A DNA stretch of 64,000 bases from Shimia sp. Alg240-R146 (GCF_947331465.1 NZ_CAMZOK010000001.1:186001-250000), one strand, 5' to 3'. Positions 17,720 to 27,136 are shown, counted from the stretch's first letter. A program made the numbers and translations. Notes: a model not told the origin generated them from the sequence alone.

Positions 17720-18703
17720 ATGTTGCGTTGGGGTATCATCGGCACCGGGTTCATTTCACACGCCATGCTAGGTGCGATTGCCAAGTCCAAAGGCTCTGTT
17801 GCCACCGCGATTGCGGGCCGCAACGAGACCGCGCTGGCCGACATGCAAGCGCAGTATCAAATCCCACAGGGTTGCCCTGACACAGCTGATCTCTTGGCCT
17901 CAGACGACGTCGATGTGGTCTATATCGCCCTGCCCAACCACCTGCACGCCGACGCAACCACGGCCGCGCTCGCTGCTGGCAAACCGGTGCTGTGCGAAAA
18001 GTCCCTGACGGTGTCCATGTCCGACGCCGAGGCCCTTTCGAAGGCCGCACGCTCCAGCGGCCTATTCTTTGCCGAAGGCCTTATGTACCTCGCCCATCCC
18101 TTGATGGCTCAATTCATGTCTCTGATGCGTGACCCGACATTTGGCGAACTGCGGTCTGTATCCGGCTTTTACGCCGCCGACATCTGGCAGGTCGTGAACC
18201 CCGCAGGCGGCGGCACGCTGTATAACCTCGGCTGCTACCCCGCGTCCCTGCTGCATCTCGTGGTGCAAACCATGTGCGGCGACACGGCCTTTGGCGCACG
18301 CACGATGGCGGCGCATGGCTCCGTGAATGCCGATGGCAATATACAAGACACAACGCTGTCCGTCCGCTTTGACAACGGTGTTTTCGCCACCCTGCAAAGC
18401 AGCGACAGCCACGGCATGGCCTTTGGATTTGAGGTCATCACCACCAAAGGCGCGCTGCGGTTTGACACCAACCCTTGGCTGCCTGACGCGGGCGACAGCC
18501 GCATGATCTGGCGGCCGTTCGATGGCCCTGAACGCCCGATAGTGGTGAGCGACGCCAACGACGCGTTTTATCATCAAACCCGCATGGTCGAACGCGCTTT
18601 GATCAGCCGCACAACGGAGGCGCAACGCCCCTCGCCGCGCCTGTCTGATAGCCTAGAGATCATGCAGTTTCTGACGGATTGGGATGTGGCGGCGCAGGGA
18701 TAG
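17720..18703 (+). CDS. Gfo/Idh/MocA family oxidoreductase
   Basis: 327 residues from ATG 17720, which begins directly with the Rossmann strand LRWGIIGTGFISHAM. The EKSLTVS motif (about 93-100) carries the conserved Lys of the family, and NLGCYPASLLHLV the His-containing helix of the second domain. Such enzymes act on sugars, inositols or related polyols with NAD(P); the substrate cannot be told. Single gene with no obvious partners. Confidence 0.85.
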   Translation: MLRWGIIGTGFISHAMLGAIAKSKGSVATAIAGRNETALADMQAQYQIPQGCPDTADLLASDDVDVVYIALPNHLHADATTAALAAGKPVLCEKSLTVSMSDAEALSKAARSSGLFFAEGLMYLAHPLMAQFMSLMRDPTFGELRSVSGFYAADIWQVVNPAGGGTLYNLGCYPASLLHLVVQTMCGDTAFGARTMAAHGSVNADGNIQDTTLSVRFDNGVFATLQSSDSHGMAFGFEVITTKGALRFDTNPWLPDAGDSRMIWRPFDGPERPIVVSDANDAFYHQTRMVERALISRTTEAQRPSPRLSDSLEIMQFLTDWDVAAQG

Positions 18704-18958
18704 TCGCTTCTACGACACCAACCCTAAACGGTCTTCAAACAGATCTTCAGATTGCGAAAAGCAGATCTTCCGTTGCGCAGAGGCGACGCGCTTGTTTGTC
18801 GGTTTTAGCTCGTTTTTGCAGACCACAATTGGTCGAACGGCACGAAGAAACAGGCATTGAAAGGGGCAAGGTGGTCTCGGCCTCGAACCGTTCATTACGA
18901 GCACTTTTCTGTGCTGGGGAATTCAGGATTCCGCTAGGTATCTAACTTTTTCACACCT
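18704..18958. other. Non-coding gap between the oxidoreductase and DUF3604 genes
   Basis: 255 bases between convergent genes. The short open frames here have no recognisable protein features, and I see no strong terminator or RNA structure. Confidence 0.5.
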
Positions 18959-20851
18959 TCAGTTTCGAGGAGTTGGACTGTACCAAATCGGTGACGTGTA
19001 AGCGCGATCTTGAATTGAAATCGGGGCAACCGATGGAATGCTTTTTTCAAACACTGCGGCGTCTACAGTCGTCCATCGGGGCGTAGGAATTTCAAGAACG
19101 CGAACGTAATAAAAGGCCGGTTGCGACGGGTCGAAATCAGGGTCTTCCCAGTAGGTAGCAAGGTATGGGGCCCCAATACTATTGGTCCATGTCGCAGTCT
19201 CGCGGTCAACCGTGTTTCCAACATCCCCTAGACAAGCAGACTTCTCGATTTTGCGTCCTGCGCAATCGATGTCAAATATCTGTTCGGACAAGGTGCCATC
19301 CTTAGTGAGCCAGCCCTTCACAATTTGCACACGATCGAGGTTCGCACCATTCGGGTCACGCAATGCCCGGACAAGAAAACCCGGTGGACGGCCCTTTGCA
19401 TCTTTGGTCAGCTCACCACCCATAGGTACGCCGTTTGCATATCCGTGGGATGCAAAGTCCGACCGCAAAGGATCACCGTCTTCAAAATCATATCCGGCAA
19501 AGACACGAACGCGCATGCGTGAACCGGTTGTCGCATAGACTTCGCGCCGCGCCATCGCATCCCAAATCGCTTCGCGAGTGTTCTCACGTGCCCATACCGC
19601 TGCAAGACCCGAAGCCGACGTTTCCCACGCATATTGCGCGACCGAAGCGTCACCCCCTACGCCTCCTACGACTTCTTCGAACCTGATGGGATCGGCGGTT
19701 GGTTCCAACGCCGTCACTTTGCCGAAATGGTTCTCCTCACGCGACGTGGCCAATGACGTGTGGCTATCCGTGGAGCCGATCATACCAAACTTCCACGGGT
19801 TGGTTCCAAGCTTTGCCTCATATGCAAGTCCGCGCTTCAAGGCTTCGCGGGCGTACTCACGAGGGATCATGTCCGGTGTTTTGGGCGCTGGTCCCAATTG
19901 CCCTTTATCCCAAGTCTCGAAATCGGCGAATGGGTCTTCAGGAGACAACATTGGGTGAGCCTCGCCGTCGCCTTTCATCTGGGTGACCTCATAGAGTGGC
20001 TCCCACTTAGCGCGTTTTCTTGCGTATTCGTCGTCTATCGGATCGCTGGTCCCCAACTTAACGTCGTCAAACATCAGCCCGTTTGACAAATTTCCGTTGT
20101 GCGGGATAGCGAGCAAACGATCCCCTGTGGCGTCCTCGTATCGCTCCATCCAATCCCAGAGGTCTTCTGGATTAGCGCTGTCGTATTGGGAAAAGGGAAG
20201 GATCGTATCCGCCGTCTCTTTTCCACCGCGAAAAATCACGTTTCGATGAAGGTTGCTGCGGTCAAATGTGGAGGTCCATTCAAAACCGATGAGCGCCGTA
20301 AATTGGCCTGGCTGATTATGGCTTTCAGCGGCTTCCGTAATTCTGTGCCAAACACTTTCGTAAAGGCCATCGACATCCGCAAGCGGGTCACTGCCCGTTG
20401 CCTTTGTCGTTGAGAAAATCTCCCAAGCTCCTGCAGGGTCGTTCGCATCCATGCGATCAATAAGGGATTTGCCAAACTCAGTCGAAGCCAGACGCGGGTC
20501 GCGTTCCACAAGAAGAGGCGCAATGCCTAGATTTTCGGCGTGATCCGCAACCACCAAAAAATCGAGAGGGCTTTGAAGCCGAGCCGGAATTCCGGTTGAG
20601 GCGGTCACCGTTTCGCCTTTGGCAAACCTGAACGCCTCATCAGGCCCGAGTGTGTTGCCAATTAAGCCGGCGTCAGCCGAGAAGCTGGTATGTAGATGAG
20701 TGTCCCCGAAGAAGACCTGATTTGGAAAATCCTGAGTTAGGTAAGGCGAGTATTCACGATCTCCAGGAACAACGAAGGGCACGTCCTCCTGTGCGATCGC
20801 AGGAACGCCAGACAACAACATAAGCGTGGCCGAAAGATATAAATGGCGCAT
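18959..20851 (-). CDS. DUF3604 exported protein, PHP-like putative metal-dependent hydrolase
   Basis: 630 residues from the ATG at 20851, which has an AGGAA site about 9 bases upstream; the ATG five codons earlier lacks one. A signal peptide (cleavage near AIAQ) is followed by FGDTHLHTSFSADAG and VVADHAENLG, the metal-binding HxH and DH motifs of PHP-type phosphoesterase folds, then FEWTSTFDRSNLHRN, GSTDSHTSL and TATWTNSIGAPYLATYWEDP. Proteins of this family are periplasmic and about this size; the substrate is not established. The gene stands alone beside two gene-free stretches and may be a recent acquisition. Confidence 0.82.
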   Translation of the reverse strand: MRHLYLSATLMLLSGVPAIAQEDVPFVVPGDREYSPYLTQDFPNQVFFGDTHLHTSFSADAGLIGNTLGPDEAFRFAKGETVTASTGIPARLQSPLDFLVVADHAENLGIAPLLVERDPRLASTEFGKSLIDRMDANDPAGAWEIFSTTKATGSDPLADVDGLYESVWHRITEAAESHNQPGQFTALIGFEWTSTFDRSNLHRNVIFRGGKETADTILPFSQYDSANPEDLWDWMERYEDATGDRLLAIPHNGNLSNGLMFDDVKLGTSDPIDDEYARKRAKWEPLYEVTQMKGDGEAHPMLSPEDPFADFETWDKGQLGPAPKTPDMIPREYAREALKRGLAYEAKLGTNPWKFGMIGSTDSHTSLATSREENHFGKVTALEPTADPIRFEEVVGGVGGDASVAQYAWETSASGLAAVWARENTREAIWDAMARREVYATTGSRMRVRVFAGYDFEDGDPLRSDFASHGYANGVPMGGELTKDAKGRPPGFLVRALRDPNGANLDRVQIVKGWLTKDGTLSEQIFDIDCAGRKIEKSACLGDVGNTVDRETATWTNSIGAPYLATYWEDPDFDPSQPAFYYVRVLEIPTPRWTTVDAAVFEKSIPSVAPISIQDRAYTSPIWYSPTPRN

Positions 20852-20866
20852 TTGCGTTTTCCTCAT

Positions 20867-21473
20867 TTTGTCAGGGTGTACCAGACGGACGAGGTCTGGG
20901 CGCGCCCATGGAATGTTGCTGGCTTCCCAGTTGATGCGAAATCAATGCCTGGCTTGATCGCGCTATCGATCGAAGGTCGAGCGTCGGGTTTTTGTAAAAC
21001 AAACCTGACAGAATGCAGCGGCGTTTGACTTGCCTTTTGCACTGGCGATCGACGCCATGACAACCGCAGTCAAACTGAAATCATGAGCTCCTTTGCGCTC
21101 TCAAGTTTACTCAGAAATATATTTTCTCGCCAATCATCACCAACAGTGTGGTTCAACTGAAAGGCTATTGCATGAATGACCGCGAGTCTATCTGGACGAC
21201 GGAGCCAATTGCCAGCAAAAACCCGCGGTGAGCACTGCCTTGGCTCTGGCAAGCAGAGGATAAAAAATCTCTTTTCTAAGGGCATCGATGACCGTTGATT
21301 TAAACTTGGCGAGCATAAAAGTTAGAGGCGCGACGATCTTCAATGTCTTCTTTTGAGGAATTCGCGGAACGAATGCCTACTACCTGCGCATAGCTGTGAT
21401 CCGAGCGTTGTGCGGAATCCGTCACGACGGGCTTAACCCGACTTTCGCCGCAACCGCACCTTCCCCAAAAACC
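20867..21473. other. Gene-free region upstream of DUF3604
   Basis: About 600 bases without a gene I can support. Small minus-strand frames of roughly 65-70 codons exist (20863-21063, 21070-21285, 21300-21515) but none has a good ribosome site, family motif or sensible composition, and the last runs through the ahcY terminator. The stretch should hold the DUF3604 promoter and may contain decayed gene remnants. Confidence 0.5.
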
Positions 21474-21502
21474 AAAAACGGCGCCCCACCTCTGGGACGC
21501 CG
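21474..21502 (-). terminator. Intrinsic terminator of ahcY
   Basis: On the minus strand CGGCGTCCCA (21502-21493), loop GAGG, TGGGGCGCCG (21488-21479) form a 10-bp stem with one G-T pair, followed by TTTTT (21478-21474). It begins 26 bases after the ahcY stop. Confidence 0.82.
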
Positions 21503-21528
21503 CTCTGTATCTCAACCAACAAAACCGC

Positions 21529-22911
21529 TTAGTAGCGATAGTGCTCTGGCTTGAACGGACCTTCCGCCGACACGCCGATATAGGCCGCCTGCTCCGGTGT
21601 CAGTTTCGACAGCTTCGCGCCCACTTTGGCGAGGTGCAGCGCAGCCACTTTCTCGTCCAGATGCTTGGGCAGGATGTAGACTTCATTGTCGTACTGATCA
21701 CCCTTGGTGAACAATTCAATCTGCGCCAGCACCTGGTTGGTGAACGACGCCGACATCACAAACGACGGGTGGCCCGTCGCGTTGCCAAGGTTCAGCAAAC
21801 GACCTTCAGACAGAAGGATCAACCGGTTGCCCGACGGCATCTCGATCATATCCACCTGTTCTTTGATGTTGGTCCACTTGTGGTTCTTCAGGTTCGCGAC
21901 CTGAATTTCGTTGTCGAAGTGGCCAATGTTGCCAACAATCGCCATGTCCTTCATCTCGCGCATGTGCTCGATACGGATCACGTCTTTGTTGCCGGTGGTG
22001 GTGATGAACAGGTCCGCGTCGAGGCTCTCTTCGAGCAACACAACCTCATAGCCATCCATCGCCGCCTGAAGCGCGCAGATTGGATCAGCTTCGGTCACTT
22101 TCACGCGTGCGCCCGCACCCGACAGCGACGCCGCCGAGCCCTTGCCCACATCGCCGTAGCCACAGACAACGGCCACTTTGCCGGCCATCATCGTGTCGGT
22201 GGCGCGGCGGATGCCGTCCACGAGCGATTCTTTACAGCCGTACTTGTTGTCGAACTTCGACTTAGTGACAGAATCGTTCACGTTGATCGCAGGGAAAGGC
22301 AGTTCGCCCTTTTTGTGCAGATCATACAAGCGGTGAACACCAGTGGTGGTTTCCTCGGACACGCCCATGATCGCTTCGCGGGTCTTTGTGAACCAGCCGG
22401 GGCTTGCCGCCATGCGCTTTTTGATCTGCGCGTGAATGGCTTCTTCTTCCTCGGATGTGGCCACACCCAAATCTTCGCCCGCCTCGGCTTTGGCGCCCAG
22501 CAAAACGTAAAGTGTCGCGTCGCCGCCATCGTCAAGGATTAGGTTTGCGCCTTCTGGGAACATGAACGATTGGTCCAGGTAATCCCAATGCTCTTCCAAC
22601 GACTGACCTTTGATCGCAAAGACCGGCACGCCGGATGCGGCAATCGCCGCCGCCGCGTGGTCCTGAGTCGAGAAGATGTTGCAGCTCGCCCAACGCACAT
22701 CCGCGCCCAGCGCGACCAGCGTTTCGATCAGACAGGCGGTCTGGATGGTCATGTGCAATGACCCAACAATGCGCGCGCCCGTGAGCGGTTTGCTTTCACC
22801 AAACTCTTCGCGCAGCGCCATCAGGCCCGGCATCTCGGTTTCAGCAATGTCCAGTTCTTTGCGGCCGTAGTCCGCCAGTGAGATGTCTTTAACGATATAA
22901 TCGGTCGCCAT
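21529..22911 (-). CDS. ahcY: Adenosylhomocysteinase (S-adenosylhomocysteine hydrolase)
   Basis: 460 residues, full length. It splits S-adenosylhomocysteine into adenosine and homocysteine with bound NAD, removing the product inhibitor of methyltransferases. Visible: [60 protein letters not shown], the NAD motif [10 protein letters not shown] and C-terminal [16 protein letters not shown] precedes the ATG. In other alphaproteobacteria ahcY lies near regA or near divL; both are further right here. No SAH riboswitch is apparent in the 57-base leader. Confidence 0.96.
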   Translation of the reverse strand: MATDYIVKDISLADYGRKELDIAETEMPGLMALREEFGESKPLTGARIVGSLHMTIQTACLIETLVALGADVRWASCNIFSTQDHAAAAIAASGVPVFAIKGQSLEEHWDYLDQSFMFPEGANLILDDGGDATLYVLLGAKAEAGEDLGVATSEEEEAIHAQIKKRMAASPGWFTKTREAIMGVSEETTTGVHRLYDLHKKGELPFPAINVNDSVTKSKFDNKYGCKESLVDGIRRATDTMMAGKVAVVCGYGDVGKGSAASLSGAGARVKVTEADPICALQAAMDGYEVVLLEESLDADLFITTTGNKDVIRIEHMREMKDMAIVGNIGHFDNEIQVANLKNHKWTNIKEQVDMIEMPSGNRLILLSEGRLLNLGNATGHPSFVMSASFTNQVLAQIELFTKGDQYDNEVYILPKHLDEKVAALHLAKVGAKLSKLTPEQAAYIGVSAEGPFKPEHYRY

Positions 22912-22968
22912 CGCGCCCAGCTCCTTACGAGTTATCCATCGCGTGCAGATAACACCGCAGGGTCTTTT

Positions 22969-23304
22969 CTACAACGGGACCTCGCCCGATTTGCCGGAAC
23001 CGGATTGCGGGCGTGTTTCCTGATGCCAATCGGTGCCCGCAGCCACGATACAGCTTACACCCATGGGGTTGGTCATGATGACCGTAAATGTGCCGGTTTT
23101 TTCCGACACCCAGACTTCAACGAGCGTGGTTTTGTTGGTGGTCACACCCTGCAGCCCACCGGCGGTCAACGCCTCAGAATACTTGCTGGAAAGCCGCGCC
23201 ACCACATCATCGCGCTCGGCACAATGTAGGCCCTGCGCAGCCACCGGCGGCGCGGTTGCGGCCATGCCAAAAAGCACAGCTCCACCAAAAAGTCGCTTAA
23301 ACAT
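22969..23304 (-). CDS. Small exported hypothetical protein
   Basis: 111 residues with a clear signal peptide (MFKRLFGGAVLFGM..., cleavage near VAAQ at about 24). The mature part has only two cysteines, Cys28 and Cys85, likely a periplasmic disulfide, plus the stretch TTLVEVWVSEKTGTFTVIMT and a Ser/Gly-rich tail. I recognise no named family; similar small proteins occur in Rhodobacterales. It precedes ahcY by 57 bases on the same strand and could share its transcript. Confidence 0.65.
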   Translation of the reverse strand: MFKRLFGGAVLFGMAATAPPVAAQGLHCAERDDVVARLSSKYSEALTAGGLQGVTTNKTTLVEVWVSEKTGTFTVIMTNPMGVSCIVAAGTDWHQETRPQSGSGKSGEVPL

Positions 23305-23572
23305 AACAGCCTCCTTTTCACGCTGTGATCAGACAATGTGAGGAGGACACGCGGGAGGAAGCAATAAACGTGCCCCCCTCGCTATTTATGTCGGCACCAC
23401 CGTGCGCGTTTGCAAAACACGGGTGATCACGTTGTTTTGTTGGCAGCACGTGATACCGGCACAAAAAAAGGATGCTCCTGAAATGTGGCATTTTTGGGGC
23501 AGTGGCAATTCCCGTTGCGCATATGCCACCCCAGCGGTAACCAAGTCCCGTTCGCAATTACCGAGGTGCACC

Positions 23573-24157
23573 GTGGCACGAGCCTGGCAACGCATGCTTT
23601 CGGGGCGCAGGCTTGACCTGTTGGACCCGACCCCTTTCGACATCGAGATCGAAGACATCGCGCATGGCCTTGCTTTCGTGGCGCGCTGGAATGGCCAGAC
23701 CAAGGGTGACTTTGCCTATTCGGTGGCAGAACACTCTCTCTTGGTCGAAGAGCTTTTTGGCCGCATGTATCCGACGGCACCCATGAAATGGCGCCTCGCC
23801 GCCTTGCTGCATGACGCGCCCGAATACGTCATCGGCGACATGATTTCTCCGGTCAAAGCGGCCGTCGGCCCGTCCTACGGTGAACTCGACGACCGCCTGA
23901 CCGCGGCCATCCACATCCGCTTTGGCCTGCCCGCCGCGACGCCCAAACGCATCAAGGCGCAAATCAAAAAAGCCGACAAGATCAGTGCATGGATGGAAGC
24001 CACCCAGATCGCGGGCTTTTCTGTGACCGAGGCCAACAAGTTGTTTGGACGCCCCGATCCAAAGGTCATCGAAGGCCTTTCAATCCGGCTGCGCCCTCCG
24101 GTCGAGGCTCGCAACGATTTTACCGCCCGCCATTCAGAACTTCTTGCCAAGATATAG
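23573..24157 (+). CDS. HD-domain phosphohydrolase, YfbR/YedJ-like
   Basis: 194 residues from a GTG (ARAWQRMLSGRRLDLLDP), chosen because homologues start at MARAWQRM and a GAGGTG site lies just upstream; no ATG in the upstream frame gives family sequence. HD metal ligands are visible: the His of SVAEHSLLVEEL, the HD pair of LAALLHDAPEYVIGD, and a later Asp in KKADKISAWMEATQ. Relatives hydrolyse nucleotides such as 5'-deoxynucleoside monophosphates. Single gene, followed 48 bases later by a GNAT gene. Confidence 0.82.
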   Translation: MARAWQRMLSGRRLDLLDPTPFDIEIEDIAHGLAFVARWNGQTKGDFAYSVAEHSLLVEELFGRMYPTAPMKWRLAALLHDAPEYVIGDMISPVKAAVGPSYGELDDRLTAAIHIRFGLPAATPKRIKAQIKKADKISAWMEATQIAGFSVTEANKLFGRPDPKVIEGLSIRLRPPVEARNDFTARHSELLAKI

Positions 24158-24205
24158 GTTTTGCGCTGAATTAGTCTCTGAATTTTCCAAAAGGCCATTT
24201 GTCCG

Positions 24206-24697
24206 ATGACCCAGATCACAGTTCGTCCCGGCGGCGAAGCCGACCTCCGCCAAGCCAAAGATCTTTTGAACGACATCATCGCGGCTGGAGGCACCACGGC
24301 CATCACCAACCCTCTGTCGCGTGAGGATCTTGGCGATTGGCTGATGGCCGATCCAGACAAAGCAATCTGGCATATTGCCGAAGACAGCGACGGCAACCTG
24401 TTGGGCTTTCAATGGATTGGCCCTTGGGGGGATCTCCCGCCCGAGGCGTGCGAGATCGGCACCTTTGTCAAATCCGGCCGCACCGGGCTAGGGATTGGCT
24501 CCAAGCTGTTTGAGGCCACCAAGCCGGCTGCACGCGGCATGGGATACAGGTGGATCGACGCCGAAATCCGCGCCGACAATACAGGCGGGCTGGCCTACTA
24601 CCAATCGCGCGGGTTTGAACAGTACAAGCGCAAAGAAAACATCACGCTCGACGACGGCACCATCGTCGCAAAATGCCTAAAACGCTACATCCTCTGA
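24206..24697 (+). CDS. GNAT family N-acetyltransferase
   Basis: 163 residues: ITVRPGGEADLRQAKDLL at the start, FQWIGPW, the acetyl-CoA-binding loop KSGRTGLGIGSKLFEA (R/Q-x-x-G-x-G/A variant) and NTGGLAYYQSRGFEQY near the C-terminus, a normal single-domain layout. Similar to phosphinothricin-type acetyltransferases, but the substrate is not predictable. Its stop is only 6 bases from the convergent Lrp-type regulator gene. Confidence 0.85.
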   Translation: MTQITVRPGGEADLRQAKDLLNDIIAAGGTTAITNPLSREDLGDWLMADPDKAIWHIAEDSDGNLLGFQWIGPWGDLPPEACEIGTFVKSGRTGLGIGSKLFEATKPAARGMGYRWIDAEIRADNTGGLAYYQSRGFEQYKRKENITLDDGTIVAKCLKRYIL

Positions 24698-24703
24698 TCC
24701 CTA

Positions 24704-25159
24704 TTAGGCGCTGGGCAACACATCGCGCTGCACCATCGCCCGAAGCGCGAAATTGGACCGCATGTTGCGAATGCCTTTGATCGCCATCAATCGATGCTCA
24801 AGAAACGCGTCAAACGCATCCAGATCTGCCGCCACCACACGCAACAGGATATCGCGCGAACCGCTCATCAAATAGCACTCCATCACCTCGCCCAGCGGCC
24901 GTATCGCCCGCTCAAAGGCTTCGATCGCTTCCGATCCCTGTTTCTCCAGCTCTACCGATACAAAGATCGTCACAGGCAAACCAACTTTGCGCGCGTCGAC
25001 CCGTGCGCCAAAGCCGGTGATGACCCCGTCGGCCTGCAACTTTTCCAACCGCCGCGCACATGGGGTGGCCGACAGACCAACAGACTCAGCCAGATCAGAC
25101 AGCTTCATTCGGCCATCATCCTGAAGCGCACTGAGAATTTTGCGATCAATCGCGTCCAT
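24704..25159 (-). CDS. Lrp/AsnC family transcriptional regulator
   Basis: 151 residues from ATG 25159 (MDAIDRKILSALQDDGRMKL); the open frame before it is non-family. An N-terminal winged helix-turn-helix (LAESVGLSATPCARRLEKL) is joined to a ligand-binding RAM domain with DILLRVVAADLDAFDAFL. Divergent from a leucine-type dehydrogenase gene, so it probably controls amino-acid use at that promoter and its own; an inverted repeat lies 11 bases upstream of its start. Confidence 0.9.
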   Translation of the reverse strand: MDAIDRKILSALQDDGRMKLSDLAESVGLSATPCARRLEKLQADGVITGFGARVDARKVGLPVTIFVSVELEKQGSEAIEAFERAIRPLGEVMECYLMSGSRDILLRVVAADLDAFDAFLEHRLMAIKGIRNMRSNFALRAMVQRDVLPSA

Positions 25160-25170
25160 AGCTGATTCCT

Positions 25171-25192
25171 CTAATTTTGACGCCAGAATTAG
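25171..25192. promoter_or_regulatory. Putative Lrp-family operator
   Basis: CTAATT (25171-25176) and AATTAG (25187-25192) are perfect inverted arms around a 10-base centre. Size and AT-rich half-sites fit Lrp/AsnC operators, and it sits in the divergent regulator/dehydrogenase promoter region. Confidence 0.45.
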
Positions 25193-25304
25193 CCCAAACC
25201 CCCAATAATCGCCAGACACGGCTTGGAAGTTTGGTGAAAACCTCCATCGCACCTGTGCCAAATTCTCTCAACTTCGCGACCAGGATGACCAAAGGAAACC
25301 GCAG

Positions 25305-26351
25305 ATGCGCATAACCCCTGTTCAGACCCCATCTCATGAAACTGTTTTGCGCGTCCATGACGCCGAAATTGGCCTGACCGGATTTATTGCGGTGCATTCC
25401 ACCCACCTTGGTCCCGCAGCGGGCGGGCTACGCATGCGCCCCTATTCAAGCGAAGACGCCGCACTGACAGATGCCCTGCGCCTTAGCCGTGGCATGACCT
25501 ACAAAAACGCTGCAGCGGGTCTGCCGCTCGGTGGCGGCAAGGCCGTCATTATGGGGGATGCCGCGCAAAAAACACCGGCGCAGCTGTTGTCGTTCGCCCG
25601 CGCAGTGGAATCCCTTAAGGGCCGCTACTGGACCGCTGAGGACATGGGCATGAGCCCCGCCGACATGGAACTGATGGCGCAGGAAACCAAATACGTTGCT
25701 GGCCTGCCCAACGGCAGCCATGCGTCGGGCGATCCTTCTCCAATCACCGCGCGCGGCATCTTCAATTCGATCAAAACCACCACCCGTCACCGGTTTGGAA
25801 ATAATGACCTGACCGGATGCACTGTCTCCGTGCAGGGCTTGGGTCACGTTGGTGGTTACTTGTGCCAATATCTTCATGATGCGGGTGCAAAACTGATTGT
25901 GGCCGACCTCGACCAGAACCGCGTTCAGGAAATATGCGAAAAATTCGACGCCAAAGCCGCCACAGCGGATGGCATCCTGACTGCCAAAGCTGACATCTTT
26001 GCCCCCTGTGCCATCGGCGCAATCGTGAACGAGGCGTCGATTGCCGCACTTAACGTCGCCGCTGTCTGTGGTGGGGCAAACAACCAACTCGCTACACCCG
26101 AAGACGGCGACCGCCTGCACGCACGCGGCATTCTTTATGCACCTGATTTTGTCGCCAATGCCGGTGGCATCATCAACGTCGCAACCGAAATCCTGGAGAT
26201 CGACAACCGCACTGCCTATGTCGACGAAAAACTCGCCACACTCGACGTCACTCTTGATGCGATGCTCACTCGCGCCAAGCAGATGAACTGCAGCCCAGAC
26301 GCTGTGGCTACGTCGATTGTCGATGAAATGCTCGCTTCTAGGGCCGCCTGA
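25305..26351 (+). CDS. Glu/Leu/Phe/Val family dehydrogenase (leucine dehydrogenase type)
   Basis: 348 residues, the length of leucine/phenylalanine dehydrogenases. Catalytic and substrate regions are visible: HLGPAAGGLRM, the Lys-containing KNAAAGLPLGGGKAVI, AEDMGMSP, GDPSPITARGIF, the NAD motif VQGLGHVGGYL, and PCAIGAIVNEASI. It oxidatively deaminates branched-chain or aromatic amino acids; exact preference is not readable. Divergent from the Lrp-type regulator, which probably controls it. An intrinsic terminator follows. Confidence 0.9.
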   Translation: MRITPVQTPSHETVLRVHDAEIGLTGFIAVHSTHLGPAAGGLRMRPYSSEDAALTDALRLSRGMTYKNAAAGLPLGGGKAVIMGDAAQKTPAQLLSFARAVESLKGRYWTAEDMGMSPADMELMAQETKYVAGLPNGSHASGDPSPITARGIFNSIKTTTRHRFGNNDLTGCTVSVQGLGHVGGYLCQYLHDAGAKLIVADLDQNRVQEICEKFDAKAATADGILTAKADIFAPCAIGAIVNEASIAALNVAAVCGGANNQLATPEDGDRLHARGILYAPDFVANAGGIINVATEILEIDNRTAYVDEKLATLDVTLDAMLTRAKQMNCSPDAVATSIVDEMLASRAA

Positions 26352-26413
26352 TACTTCAAACAGCAGCTGGCGCCGCGCGAAGTGCCAGCCTCGCCCGTTT
26401 GCGGGCTTCCTAT

Positions 26414-26440
26414 CCCGGCCTCTTTTGAGGTCGGGTTTTC
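26414..26440 (+). terminator. Intrinsic terminator of the leucine-type dehydrogenase gene
   Basis: CCCGGCCTC (26414-26422), loop TTTT, GAGGTCGGG (26427-26435) make a 9-bp stem with one G-T pair, followed by TTTTCTTTT. A shorter GCCCG/CGGGC hairpin lies just before it. Confidence 0.82.
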
Positions 26441-26513
26441 TTTTCAATGCTGGAAAGCGGCACCTACGGGTTACCGACGCAATACCGTCGCGTTGCAGAC
26501 AGCCGTTTTTGCT

Positions 26514-27068
26514 CTAGCGCGGGCTGCGCTTTGCCAAGATGCGTTGCAGCGTTCGGCGGTGCATATTCAGTCGCCGCGCTGTCTCAGACACGTTGCGATC
26601 ACACAACTCATAAACCCGTTGGATGTGCTCCCAGCGCACGCGATCCGCGCTCATCGGGTTCTCCGGTGGCGGCGGCAACTCGTCTTCCGAGCTCAGCAGC
26701 GCGTGCATGATATCCGTCGCATCCGCAGGCTTGCTAAGGTAATCCGTCGCGCCAATCTTTACGGCAGCTACAGCAGTCGCAATGGCCCCATATCCGGTCA
26801 ATACAACGACCTTGGCGTCCTCACGTTTTTCCTGAAGAACCTCAACAACATCAAGCCCGTTGCCGTCCTCGAGTCGAAGATCAACCACCGCATAGGCTGG
26901 AGGTCTTGCAGTCGCAATCGCCTTACCAGCGGCAACGGACCCGGCGGTTTCTACTTGAAAACCGCGCTTTTCCATAGCCTTAGCCAAGCGTCGCAGAAAC
27001 GGCTCGTCGTCATCAACGAGAAGTAGTGTTTTGTCCGGCCCGATCTCCGGCAGCTCTTTGTCCGCCAT
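26514..27068 (-). CDS. regA: Redox response regulator RegA/PrrA/ActR
   Basis: 184 residues, standard length. Receiver domain with the acidic pocket at LLLVDDDEP and phospho-acceptor Asp63 (VVDLRLEDGNGL), conserved Thr and Lys (VLTGYG, LSKPAD), a proline-rich linker (ELPPPPENP) and the C-terminal Fis-type helix-turn-helix NVSETARRLNMHRRTLQRIL. RegA is the global redox regulator paired with RegB, controlling respiration, carbon and nitrogen fixation and, where present, photosynthesis. senC lies upstream on the same strand. Confidence 0.95.
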   Translation of the reverse strand: MADKELPEIGPDKTLLLVDDDEPFLRRLAKAMEKRGFQVETAGSVAAGKAIATARPPAYAVVDLRLEDGNGLDVVEVLQEKREDAKVVVLTGYGAIATAVAAVKIGATDYLSKPADATDIMHALLSSEDELPPPPENPMSADRVRWEHIQRVYELCDRNVSETARRLNMHRRTLQRILAKRSPR

Positions 27069-27136
27069 TTTGCCTCTTCCCTTCAGTATTTATCCAGTAT
27101 TAGCGGGACAGACAAAGAGGGTCAAACACAGCGCCC

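Noticed and set aside
21541-22542. 333-codon plus-strand frame opposite ahcY
   Set aside because: Mirror of a strongly codon-biased conserved gene; Arg/His/Val-rich translation without motifs.
22912-22968. SAH riboswitch before ahcY
   Set aside because: The 57-base leader is too short and lacks the conserved core I would expect.
23426-23454. ATCACGT/ACGTGAT inverted repeat upstream of the HD hydrolase
   Set aside because: Seven-base arms with a 15-base loop far from the start; could be chance and has no supporting context.
26393-26406. GCCCG/CGGGC hairpin as a separate terminator
   Set aside because: Too short and without a T-run; the hairpin just after it is the real terminator.
25446-26447. 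333-codon minus-strand frame opposite the leucine-type dehydrogenase
   Set aside because: Antisense shadow; Cys/Gly/Val-rich with no protein family features.
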